Below are positions 37,568 to 45,847 of a stretch of DNA of 64,000 bases, piece by piece (within the stretch, counting starts at the first letter, position 1; every line of letters starts with the position of its first letter). The stretch comes from Bacteriovoracaceae bacterium. Its GTDB lineage: Bacteria > Bdellovibrionota > Bacteriovoracia > Bacteriovoracales > Bacteriovoracaceae. The notes under the pieces were generated by a model that was given only the letters and a program-made list of their open reading frames with translations, searched no databases and was not told the origin of the DNA. A program made the position numbers and the translations under genes. The DNA is taken from NCBI GenBank assembly GCA_947446575.1, contig CANFHC010000009.1, positions 62,001 through 126,000 of the forward strand, read 5' to 3'.

Positions 37568-38997
37568 TTAAAAGTTTTGTGTGCTTCAGGCAAATCACCT
37601 AAGCTTGATCTTTTTTCTAGATCTTCAAGATCTAGGCTAAAAACAGTTTCATCATCGATATTTATAATATGGCTAGTTCTTAGAAGTTCTGTCCCTTTGA
37701 ATTCTAAAAGTGCGGTTAATTTCGCAATATCGATTTTTTGTCTTTTTGTAATTCGTGAAAAATTAATTTTTGGTTTTGTACTTCTAAAAATTTCTTTATT
37801 ATCTAGCTTCCAGATATAGAGTGAATCTTTGGGGAAAAGATGAGCGTCTTTACCAGTTATGTTTAGAGCGAGTTCTTGCTCGCTAATTTGTTGCATATTA
37901 AAATGCACATCAATGGGTGCAACGGCCAGAATATCTTTTTTTGCTTTTGGAGGGATAGGAAGTTTTGGGAAATTTCCGAGTTGATACTCTGCAATTTGCT
38001 CTGGTGACAAAGAGTTCATAAATTTGAGAAGAGAGTGATAACTGACACATTTAACTTCCGGCATTTTACAAACAGTTTTTGTAAAATCAAGAAGTGCTCT
38101 CCAATAGGCACCACCATTCCATTGACTAAAGTGATGACCGATATGAACGGGAGCGCGGTTGCCATAATAATTTGTATAAAAATATCCCATATAAGTCTGA
38201 TACATTTGATTGCGGTAAACTTCTGCATTTTTTAAATCGGGATTTCCACCAGATTGAGTATAATAAAAATTGTAATCCATGGACAGAGTAGGTTTTCCCG
38301 TCCCGTAGATGCGTACTTCTGCCAGTGGGAAATTCCACAGTTCTCGTGTTTTTACCGGCCAATAATCCATCTCATCTGTTTGGCTGGTATCAAATTGAAA
38401 TTTATTTTTTCGTAGAATTTGATAAAGACCGCTGTTTGTTGCTAATAACGGCGCTCTAAATCCGCTAATTTGATCTGGTGAGAAATGATAGGGGTTTTTG
38501 GGAAGATTGGGAATTGGTCCAAAACCTTTTTGAGTATAGACATCAAAAATTAAATGGGAGAATTCTTGAAATTCTAATTCCCATTCGGACATAGTCCAAA
38601 GGCTTTGATCAAAATGTCCATTGGCATGAGAGCCAATAGTGTGGCCAGAATCATAGGCCTTGTTAACGTAATCAACTCTTGCGATTAAATCTTTTTTCGA
38701 GTCACCTGCAAAACCGATGGCCGAAATTCCAGCTCCTTTCGTAGGTTCTATGTAATCTTTTTTATTAGAATCAAGTAAAAAATAAACGCCACTTAAAAAA
38801 TAAGTGAGTTTTACATTATTGGTTTTTGCAAACTTTAGAGTTTCGTCCCACATGGAGAGATTGAGGGAACCATCAAACGCTAGGAGAACAAATTGAGGAG
38901 GGCGTGGTTGTGGAGCTGCCCAAACAGTTGGGGCGGAGATTGAGAATGTGAAAAGGGCCAGTGTTTTTAAAATCCAAAAAGTTGTTAGATTTTTCAT
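37564..38997 (-). CDS. secreted polysaccharide deacetylase (NodB-like)
   Basis: 477 residues with a signal peptide ending near Ala28. The NodB region covers about 35-330. Motif 1 reads LLAFDGSLN, so the catalytic Asp42 is kept but the second Asp, normally a metal ligand, is Gly43. Motif 2 is GSHANGH with metal His124 and His128, and motif 3 has Arg181 in SGFRAPLLATN. PVHIGHHFSQW supplies late His residues. The start resembles chitin-deacetylase-like proteins more than short bacterial NodB. A C-terminal part of about 120 residues is probably a beta-sandwich. In Bdellovibrio, NodB enzymes modify prey peptidoglycan; whether this one does is unknown. Convergent with cheB; tRNA-Val lies upstream on the same strand. 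Confidence 0.8.
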   Translation of the reverse strand: MKNLTTFWILKTLALFTFSISAPTVWAAPQPRPPQFVLLAFDGSLNLSMWDETLKFAKTNNVKLTYFLSGVYFLLDSNKKDYIEPTKGAGISAIGFAGDSKKDLIARVDYVNKAYDSGHTIGSHANGHFDQSLWTMSEWELEFQEFSHLIFDVYTQKGFGPIPNLPKNPYHFSPDQISGFRAPLLATNSGLYQILRKNKFQFDTSQTDEMDYWPVKTRELWNFPLAEVRIYGTGKPTLSMDYNFYYTQSGGNPDLKNAEVYRNQMYQTYMGYFYTNYYGNRAPVHIGHHFSQWNGGAYWRALLDFTKTVCKMPEVKCVSYHSLLKFMNSLSPEQIAEYQLGNFPKLPIPPKAKKDILAVAPIDVHFNMQQISEQELALNITGKDAHLFPKDSLYIWKLDNKEIFRSTKPKINFSRITKRQKIDIAKLTALLEFKGTELLRTSHIINIDDETVFSLDLEDLEKRSSLGDLPEAHKTFN

Positions 38998-39089
38998 AAG
39001 TTAAGCATGCAACTGAAGAGATGTTATAAAAAATAGATAATTGGAATTGGTTGCATATAAAATCTAACGCAAGCGTAGATTCCCACAAA

Positions 39090-39164
39090 TGGTAGGCGGG
39101 ACAGGGGTCGAACCTGCGACCACTTGGATGTCGACCAAGCGCTCTACCACTGAGCTACCCGCCT
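39090..39164 (-). tRNA. tRNA-Val (GAC), with encoded CCA and C at position 33
   Basis: A 75-base cloverleaf: seven-pair acceptor AGGCGGG/CCCGCCT, D arm GCTC/GAGC with loop AGTGGTA, anticodon stem CTTGG/CCAAG, five-base variable loop, T arm GCAGG/CCTGT with TTCGACC loop, discriminator A and genomic CCA. The seven-base anticodon loop is TCGACAT, giving anticodon GAC (Val). Position 33 is C rather than the near-universal U. It is a single tRNA gene, 92 bases upstream of the deacetylase gene and divergent from the ABC exporter. Confidence 0.92.
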
Positions 39165-39251
39165 ATAGAAGTATCCTATAGTAGAAGTCACAGCTTTTTC
39201 TGTCAAACATTTTCATGGCCCTGAGGTGCTAGCTTTATTATAGTTGAAGAC

Positions 39252-40904
39252 ATGCAAAAAAAACAACGACTCGATCTAGACTTTCTGGGGCTCATTACTT
39301 CCCAATTTAAAGAATTTAAACTCTATTATTTTCTTGGAACAATTTGTTTAATACTCACTCATAAAATTCAAAGTGAATTGCCCTTTATGGCAAAAGAGCT
39401 TGCGGATTTAGTTTCAAAAAATATTAATGAACTTCATCCCAGTAAATTTTTCTGGCTCGCTTTAGGGATTGTGGTTTTTAGAACATCGTCTCGAATTCTT
39501 TTCTTTTATCCAGCTCGTCTTCTGCAAAAATACTTACGACTAGAACTGATGGAAAAACTTGAAGGAGCAACTCCTGCGCGTTTTCGCCATTTAAGCTCTG
39601 GGCAACTTTTTCAATACCTCACAGGTGATATTGATCAGATTAGAGCGTTGATTGGGTTCGTAGGCCTTCAAGGTGGAAATTTTATCATTGCCATGTTTAT
39701 TTTAATTCCTAAAATCATCAGTTTTAACTCTCATCTTCTCTATGCACTTACTCCGATGCTTGCATCTTTTATTATTTTCACTTATATCGTTTCAAAAAAT
39801 AGAGTTTATTTTAAGCTTACGCAAGATATGCAGGGTGAAGTACAAAACCTTATTATGGAAACCTATTCAGGAAAACGCACGATTAAGAATTTTCATGCGG
39901 AAGAATCATTCACAACTTTGTTTGCTGAAAAATCACTAAAAGAACTTTATTATTTTTATAAATCAAGTTTAGGGATATCAATTACGATGCCTTTGATTAC
40001 TTTGGGTATTGGTCTTTCTATGCTTTGGGGAGCAACGATTATTAAATCACAGCATCTTGGAGCTTCAACTCTAATTTTATTTTCAGGATTTATTTTTCTT
40101 TTAATGGAGCCCATGAGTTATCTCTCTTGGGTAGGTGTTGTTGTTTCGCGCTCAAGTGCTTCTTGGACGAGACTAAAAGAATTAGATGCTCAACTTATTA
40201 CGGCGTTAGATTCTGAAAAAGATTTGTTAGAGCGCAATGTGAATAGTGAAGAATTAAAGTTCAATCTTCCTTTTTGGGATAAACCATTGGTGCTGCATTT
40301 TATACATGAAAAATGGAATGTACTCATTGCAAAAACGGGACATGGGAAAAGTGAAATTTTAATTAAGATTGCAGAAGTCATGAGAAAAAAAGGGCATAAG
40401 ATTTCTCTTGTGGCCCAAGATCCTTATATCTACAACGATACGATTGAAAAAAATATTTTTCTTGGAAGAATACCTTCTCAGATTGAGCGAGAATATGCCA
40501 AAGAGGTTTTAAAAATTTTAGGCATGGATTATCTCGAGCCTGATTTAGAAAAATTAATTGTCATGGAAGTTGGAGAAAATGGTAAACGCCTATCTGGGGG
40601 GCAGATGAAGCGCTTATGCCTTGTCAGGAGCATTATGTCTGAGTCCGATACACTTTTATGGGATGATCCCTTTTCATCAGTGGATTTGATTCTTGAAAAA
40701 AGCATTATTTTAGAACTGCGCTCTCATGAAGTTTTAAAACACAAAACAATTATTTTAACGAGTCACAGGCTTTCTACTGTTAGAAATTCCGAAGTCATTA
40801 TCTTTATCGATAAAGAAGAGGGAATTGTAGAAGAAGGACTAGTTTCAGAATTACTTAAACCAACGACAAAAACATATGAATACTTCCAAAAGCAAATGGT
40901 ATAA
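39252..40904 (+). CDS. ABC exporter half-transporter, degenerate ATPase site
   Basis: 550 residues: a six-helix permease domain (about 15-315) and a C-terminal nucleotide-binding domain. Walker A is AKTGHGKS (360-367; the first Gly is Ala), the signature LSGGQMKR is canonical, and Walker B is TLLWDDP with Asp472 where the catalytic Glu is expected. The H-loop TSHRLST is present. It pairs with the next gene, which overlaps by 29 bp, to form a heterodimeric type IV exporter. Its own ATP site would be the catalytically weak one. The substrate is unknown, since no cargo gene is adjacent. Confidence 0.9.
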   Translation: MQKKQRLDLDFLGLITSQFKEFKLYYFLGTICLILTHKIQSELPFMAKELADLVSKNINELHPSKFFWLALGIVVFRTSSRILFFYPARLLQKYLRLELMEKLEGATPARFRHLSSGQLFQYLTGDIDQIRALIGFVGLQGGNFIIAMFILIPKIISFNSHLLYALTPMLASFIIFTYIVSKNRVYFKLTQDMQGEVQNLIMETYSGKRTIKNFHAEESFTTLFAEKSLKELYYFYKSSLGISITMPLITLGIGLSMLWGATIIKSQHLGASTLILFSGFIFLLMEPMSYLSWVGVVVSRSSASWTRLKELDAQLITALDSEKDLLERNVNSEELKFNLPFWDKPLVLHFIHEKWNVLIAKTGHGKSEILIKIAEVMRKKGHKISLVAQDPYIYNDTIEKNIFLGRIPSQIEREYAKEVLKILGMDYLEPDLEKLIVMEVGENGKRLSGGQMKRLCLVRSIMSESDTLLWDDPFSSVDLILEKSIILELRSHEVLKHKTIILTSHRLSTVRNSEVIIFIDKEEGIVEEGLVSELLKPTTKTYEYFQKQMV

Positions 40905-42627
40905 TTTATTTTTCTTTGAAGGCTCTGGAAAAATGGTGACGTTGCTATTTTTCTGTTTGGTTACTTCTTCATACTTAGGAGCGAAGACGCCCGGATTGAT
41001 TTCAGATCTTTCTCGCAATTACGATCATGATTATCTTTTTCATGTTTCTACGATTGCTCTGTTAATTAACTTTTTATTCGTTTATACCAATCGAGTTATT
41101 TATCAATTGGCCGTTAATAAATACGTGCGAATGCTAGTGCAGTATGCGCGTACAGAAACTTACGGCAGATGGCTATCTTCTCATGAACTTGATAGCGACA
41201 AGTATCCCCAAGGTGAAATCCTTTCACGGATTATGTCTGATACTGAATCGATTCGCGATCTTATTTCCTCAGGATCATTTGGAATCTTCATTGACCTGAC
41301 TTTTGTTGTGTCTTGTTTGGTTGGCTTTATTAATCTTCAGAAATTTACTGGATTTTTCATTGCCGCAACAGAAGTTGTCGCGACTATTTTACTCATTTGG
41401 GGAAGTCAGCTGATGCGCGATATGTTCATGCGGCTTCGTAACTCTCAAGCTCATGTAAATCGTGTAACAGCAAACGTTTTAGGTGGCTTTCAACAAATTT
41501 ATTACACTCGACATGATCAATATGCTTCTAAAAAATCCAAAATAGCTTTTGAAGATTTTTTAGAAAAACAAAATCAAGTTAATACAATGGATGCAGCTTA
41601 CTATGCTTTAGCAGAATCGCTTTATCCGATTTTATTAGCTCTCGTTATTTTTATTTTTCCTTATTCTCATTTAACAGAAGTCGCCCTTATTTTTGCTATT
41701 GTTGATTTAATTCAACGATCAATTAGCCCTATCAAGGAAATTTCTGGAAAAATTGCTAATATACAGCGAGCTTTTACTGGAGTTGACCGCATTCAACATT
41801 TTTTAAACGATATACCACATAAAGTAATGACCCCAATGGAAGGGAGTTTTCAGAAAATTCCTTTCCAAAAAATGATTGTTGATTTGGATTATTTCGAATA
41901 CCCAAAACGAGTAGGTGCTGTTGAAGGTGAGCGTGAGCTTTTTTCATTGGCCGATATTCACTTTAGCGGGCTTCCTGGAGAACTTATCGGGATTGTAGGT
42001 TTATCGGGAAGTGGGAAGTCGACATTGTTAAATATTCTGGCCGGTAATATCTTAGCTCCTAAAGCAGACGTCAAACTCGTCATGGGATCTTCCGGTGAGA
42101 CTTATGAATTGCATTTAAAAGATTTAGAAGAATACAGAAGAGAAGTGTCTATCGTTTCTCAAGACTCTCATATTTTTAGTGAAAGCTTAATGTTCAACAT
42201 AACGCTAAAGCGAGAAATGCCGGTTGATTTTATGGAAACTTGGAGCTTTCTCACAGATAATATTCCCTATTTAAAAACGTGGGGACTAGCACCACATGAC
42301 CAAGTCGTTCCATCTAAGTTATCTCTGGGGCAAAGACAATTACTCGCTGGAGTGCGAGCTTGTTATATTAAGAAAAATATTGTTTTCTTTGATGAGATTT
42401 CCTCAGCACTTGATTCAGACTTAGAGTATGCGCTTAGAAAGTTGGTACTTTTAATTCAAAAATTTTCTCTCACCATTATAGTTGCTCACCGAGTGGAAAC
42501 TATAGTGAAGGCCGAGAAAATCCTGGTGATGGAAAAAGGCCGAGTAAAAGACACTGGTATTCATGACGAACTCATTACACGCTCAAAAGTCTATCAAGAT
42601 TTTATTCATGAACTATCGCATTCTTAA
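40876..42627 (+). CDS. ABC exporter half-transporter, catalytic ATPase site
   Basis: 583 residues with permease (about 15-320) and nucleotide-binding domain. Walker A GLSGSGKST is canonical, Walker B is VFFDEISSALD with catalytic Glu507, and the H-loop is VAHRVET. The signature is LSLGQRQ instead of LSGGQ. Together with the upstream subunit this gives one consensus site (this Walker A/B plus the partner's LSGGQ) and one degenerate site (partner Walker B Asp plus this LSLGQ), the pattern of TM287/288 and TmrAB-like heterodimers. It starts inside the upstream gene, so translation is coupled and subunits are made 1:1. Confidence 0.92.
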   Translation: MNTSKSKWYNLFFFEGSGKMVTLLFFCLVTSSYLGAKTPGLISDLSRNYDHDYLFHVSTIALLINFLFVYTNRVIYQLAVNKYVRMLVQYARTETYGRWLSSHELDSDKYPQGEILSRIMSDTESIRDLISSGSFGIFIDLTFVVSCLVGFINLQKFTGFFIAATEVVATILLIWGSQLMRDMFMRLRNSQAHVNRVTANVLGGFQQIYYTRHDQYASKKSKIAFEDFLEKQNQVNTMDAAYYALAESLYPILLALVIFIFPYSHLTEVALIFAIVDLIQRSISPIKEISGKIANIQRAFTGVDRIQHFLNDIPHKVMTPMEGSFQKIPFQKMIVDLDYFEYPKRVGAVEGERELFSLADIHFSGLPGELIGIVGLSGSGKSTLLNILAGNILAPKADVKLVMGSSGETYELHLKDLEEYRREVSIVSQDSHIFSESLMFNITLKREMPVDFMETWSFLTDNIPYLKTWGLAPHDQVVPSKLSLGQRQLLAGVRACYIKKNIVFFDEISSALDSDLEYALRKLVLLIQKFSLTIIVAHRVETIVKAEKILVMEKGRVKDTGIHDELITRSKVYQDFIHELSHS

Positions 42628-42688
42628 GTAAAGAGCGATATCATTTAGAAAAATTTTTTGTTTAACTGTTTAGTTACATGGAGTGTCT

Positions 42689-43741
42689 ATGAAAAAGAAT
42701 AAATTTAACCTGGGACTCACGGGTCTATTTACTGTCATGATCGTTTTCTTTGCTTGTCAAAAGCAAGCTGATTCCAAACCAAATTTTATTTTTAAAGCAG
42801 CGCCTAGTGTTGGTGTTGCAGCTAAAGTTGGTGAAGAGCAAATTCTTGAAAAGGATTTGAACGCTGGTATTGAAAGTGATTTATACGATGCTGAAATGAA
42901 AGTTTACGAAATTAAATTTGGAAAACTTCAAGCGATCCTACTAGAAAAATTTATGAATCAAGACCCAAATAAGAAGGGACTTTCTAACGATGATTTTTTA
43001 AATAAATATATTGCTAAAGACGTTAAAGTAACTGACGCAGAGATGGAAAAATTCATTAAAGATCGTCAAATACCTAAAGATCAATTGAATCCAGAAATTC
43101 GTGAACGCATTAAACAATATCTTGAAGTTGAAGGAAAAAAATTAGCTGTTGATAAATGGATTGCAGAAAAAACTAAAAAAACACCTGTTGAAGTTTATAT
43201 CTCCAAACCTCACCGTCCAGTTTTTGATGTAAATATTAAAGATGCTCCTTTTAAAGGTGGAGCTGATGCAAAAGTAACAATCGTTGAATACTCTGATTTT
43301 CAATGCCCATTTTGTTCAAAAGCAGCTACGACTGTTGCTGAGCTAGAAAAAAAATACGGTAGCAAAGTTAAAGTTGCTTTCAAAAACTATCCACTCCCAT
43401 TTCATTCTCAAGCTCGTCTAGCTGCAGAAGCAGCTCTTTGTGCTAATGAGCAGAGTCCAAAACTCTTCTGGAAATTGCACGACGCTATGTTTGCAGATCA
43501 AACGAAGCTTGGAAAAGAAGATCTTATGGCATCGGCTAAAAAAGCTGGGGTAAAGGAAGCAGATTTCAAAACTTGCTTAGAAGCTACAAAGTATAAAGCC
43601 GTTATTGATGCAGATATGGCAGAAGGCCAAAAGTTAGGGATTAAATCGACTCCAACTTTCTTTATTAATGGTAAGTTAGTTAATGGAGCTCAACCAGTTG
43701 AAGTTTTCTCAGAAGTTATTGACGAAGAATTAGCAAAATAG
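42689..43741 (+). CDS. lipoprotein with SurA-like N-terminus and DsbA-like thioredoxin domain
   Basis: 350 residues from the ATG at 42689, which has a GGAG site; a GTG six bases upstream is less likely. The signal segment ends IVFFACQKQ, a plausible but non-ideal lipobox. Residues about 45-165 resemble the helical SurA/PrsA N-domain (VGEEQILEKDLNAGI, VTDAEMEKFI). Residues about 175-345 are DsbA-type: active site Cys206-Pro-Phe-Cys209 in SDFQCPFC, with cis-Pro segment STPTFFINGK. Such proteins shuffle or oxidise disulfides in envelope proteins; the N-domain may hold unfolded clients. DsbD at 8 kb could keep it reduced. It is a separate unit following the ABC exporter genes. Confidence 0.82.
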   Translation: MKKNKFNLGLTGLFTVMIVFFACQKQADSKPNFIFKAAPSVGVAAKVGEEQILEKDLNAGIESDLYDAEMKVYEIKFGKLQAILLEKFMNQDPNKKGLSNDDFLNKYIAKDVKVTDAEMEKFIKDRQIPKDQLNPEIRERIKQYLEVEGKKLAVDKWIAEKTKKTPVEVYISKPHRPVFDVNIKDAPFKGGADAKVTIVEYSDFQCPFCSKAATTVAELEKKYGSKVKVAFKNYPLPFHSQARLAAEAALCANEQSPKLFWKLHDAMFADQTKLGKEDLMASAKKAGVKEADFKTCLEATKYKAVIDADMAEGQKLGIKSTPTFFINGKLVNGAQPVEVFSEVIDEELAK

Positions 43742-43757
43742 TCCGATATGAAACCAT

Positions 43758-43783
43758 AGAGGGAAAGGGCAACTTTTCCCTCT
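43758..43783 (+). terminator. strong stem-loop after the DsbA-like gene
   Basis: A perfect nine-pair stem AGAGGGAAA/TTTCCCTCT with an eight-base loop starts 17 bases after the stop codon. It has no T-run, so it may act as a 3' mRNA end stabiliser or a terminator that needs a factor, rather than a classical intrinsic terminator. Confidence 0.5.
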
Positions 43784-43826
43784 CTCCTAAACACCCTCTC
43801 CTTATTATATAATAATTCTAATGTTG

Positions 43827-43846
43827 CCTACTCAGGTATGAGTAGG
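43827..43846 (+). promoter_or_regulatory. hairpin in the leader of the coiled-coil gene, behind a TATAAT box
   Basis: A seven-pair perfect stem CCTACTC/GAGTAGG with loop AGGTAT lies 20 bases before the ATG at 43867. A TATAAT at 43808-43813 would place transcription start near 43820, so the hairpin would sit at the 5' end of the mRNA. No good -35 box is seen. A leader hairpin of this kind commonly protects mRNA or controls ribosome access; the role here is inference. Confidence 0.4.
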
Positions 43847-43866
43847 AAAGCTTCTTTGGATAATTA

Positions 43867-45792
43867 ATGGAAGTTAAAGATTATTCTCAAAAATTGGATC
43901 AGGCACGCGATAAGTATCGTCAGGCGCAGGAAGACTTGCGTTCAACTTATGATAAAAATGCTGAAAGTACCAAAACTACTTTTGATAATAAAGCGGATAA
44001 ACTTTCAAAAAATTATGACAATCAAAAGACCAAACTAGAAGAACAAAATCTTGTTAATAATCAAATGTATTCTGATAAAACCAAAGAGGTGATTGCTGAT
44101 CGTCAGGAACGCTTCCGCAATGATATCAAAAAGAATACAGAAAAATTTGATTTAGACCGCAACGAAATGAAGTCAGATTTTAATGATAAGCTCACAAACT
44201 TAAGTGATTCATATAATAAAAGTACTCAAGAAAATAATCGTTTTCATGATCAGGCCATGAAGACTATGAGTGATAGATACGGTAAATCTAATACAAATTA
44301 TAAAAATGGTTTTGATAAACAAATTGAATCAATGGATTCAAAATCTAAACAGACCTTCTTAGATCAAAAGAATGAAACGCACCAATCTCAGTTAATTCAA
44401 GACAAAAACAACCAAGAAAATCTGGAAAATTTAAGAGCCAGCAATCAAGAGCAAAAATTTAAGGAAGTTTCAAGGTTAAGAAACGATAACCAAAATTTGC
44501 GGACTAGTTTTACTCAGGAAAGAGATGCTATGCATGATGAGCAGCAGGCTCGAATTGATGATATTTTAAAATCTAAAAATAAAGAGAGTGAAGAAGGGCA
44601 AAAGAATTTTGCTGATCTTCAACAAAATATTCGCGTAAAAAACTTGAACGACGAAGAAAAAGTTAAACAGGCCCATATGGGTGAGTCTAAGGCCCTCGAA
44701 AAGAAATTTAATGAAGATCTTCGCAATATGCAACACATGGCCAACCAGAAAATTAAGGGTGGAAACGAAGTTTCTGCATTAAAGGATGAAAATAAACAAT
44801 TAATTTCTTCTTATGAAAATAGACTGCAAGGTGCTCGTGACGAGGCTAAAAAAGATAGCGAAATCAGCACGGAAAAAGAAGAAAAAATCGACGATAATTA
44901 TCGCGAAAAGTTAAAAACTTTAAAACTCAGCAACGTTGAAGAGTTAGATAAAAAAGACTCGGATATGTCTGCTCAAAGCAATAGAAAATTACAAGAATTT
45001 AAAGATAAAAATAGTACAATCGTTGATCGATATAAAAACGATGCAACAAAAACTAAAATTGAAAATGAAGAAAAATTAACTAAGGCAGATGGAAAATCCA
45101 AAACTCAATTAAAAGATCAAAGAGTTGAGTTTGGCAAATATATCAACAATGTTAATGATAAAAAAATGGAAGAAATATCATCCATCAAAAATGAGTTTTC
45201 AAAAGATAAAACTAATTTTATCGAAAAAACCAGAAGAGATTTTAGTGATGAAAAGAATCAGTTAAAGGACGTATTTAATCAAAAACTAACTGTCAAAGAT
45301 GATATGTATGAAAAAAAATTATCTGAAATGGAAAAACAAACTAATAAAATTATAGAAAATTATGAAACTCGCATGAACCAACTAGCTCGTAAGTCAGAAA
45401 AAGAAGTTGAAGTCATGAAAAATACTGAAGACACTAGAAGAATAAAGGAAAACCAAGCGATCGCTATAGCTTTTGATAACCAAGAACATGACCACCAATT
45501 AGAGATAGGCAATATCAGAAGTAAGTATGAAAATATCATTGGTAAAGACCGCTCTTTAAATGAGCAACAAACAAATCGTATTGTTCAAAAATATGAAGAT
45601 CAACTAGAGCGCGAGCGAAGTGATCATCTAAAAGATCTATCAATAAAGCTAGGTGAATCTCAGGCTCAGTTTGAAAGACTATTTAAGTCCAGCGAACTAG
45701 AGAAGGAAACCTTACGAAATCAATACGAGCAGCGCATGGAAAACATGAAATCAGCTGCAATGGCCCAACAAGGTAATACAAAAAAAGTATAG
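43867..45792 (+). CDS. large cytoplasmic coiled-coil protein
   Basis: 641 residues with no Pro, Cys or Trp and very high Lys, Glu, Asp, Asn and Gln, predicted almost entirely alpha-helical coiled coil. There is no signal peptide or membrane segment. Phrases recur with variation (YDKNAEST, YDNQKTK, YNKSTQEN, YKNGFDKQ), suggesting growth by internal duplication of roughly helical blocks, although exact repeat length was not determined. Such proteins form filaments or scaffolds; Bdellovibrio has the cytoplasmic coiled-coil protein Ccp, but homology cannot be judged here. The gene has its own leader and lies alone between the DsbA-like gene and pyruvate kinase. Confidence 0.75.
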   Translation: MEVKDYSQKLDQARDKYRQAQEDLRSTYDKNAESTKTTFDNKADKLSKNYDNQKTKLEEQNLVNNQMYSDKTKEVIADRQERFRNDIKKNTEKFDLDRNEMKSDFNDKLTNLSDSYNKSTQENNRFHDQAMKTMSDRYGKSNTNYKNGFDKQIESMDSKSKQTFLDQKNETHQSQLIQDKNNQENLENLRASNQEQKFKEVSRLRNDNQNLRTSFTQERDAMHDEQQARIDDILKSKNKESEEGQKNFADLQQNIRVKNLNDEEKVKQAHMGESKALEKKFNEDLRNMQHMANQKIKGGNEVSALKDENKQLISSYENRLQGARDEAKKDSEISTEKEEKIDDNYREKLKTLKLSNVEELDKKDSDMSAQSNRKLQEFKDKNSTIVDRYKNDATKTKIENEEKLTKADGKSKTQLKDQRVEFGKYINNVNDKKMEEISSIKNEFSKDKTNFIEKTRRDFSDEKNQLKDVFNQKLTVKDDMYEKKLSEMEKQTNKIIENYETRMNQLARKSEKEVEVMKNTEDTRRIKENQAIAIAFDNQEHDHQLEIGNIRSKYENIIGKDRSLNEQQTNRIVQKYEDQLERERSDHLKDLSIKLGESQAQFERLFKSSELEKETLRNQYEQRMENMKSAAMAQQGNTKKV

Positions 45793-45847
45793 TTAGTGTT
45801 ATCCTTAATAGTGAGAAGACAACTTCAAAAAACTATTAGGAAATATC

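Noticed and set aside
39090-39164. tRNA-Asp (GTC)
   Set aside because: The five-pair stem CTTGG/CCAAG fixes a seven-base loop with GAC in the anticodon position.
43867-45792. Exact tandem repeat array in the coiled-coil gene
   Set aside because: Blocks are similar in composition but no exact period could be established by eye.
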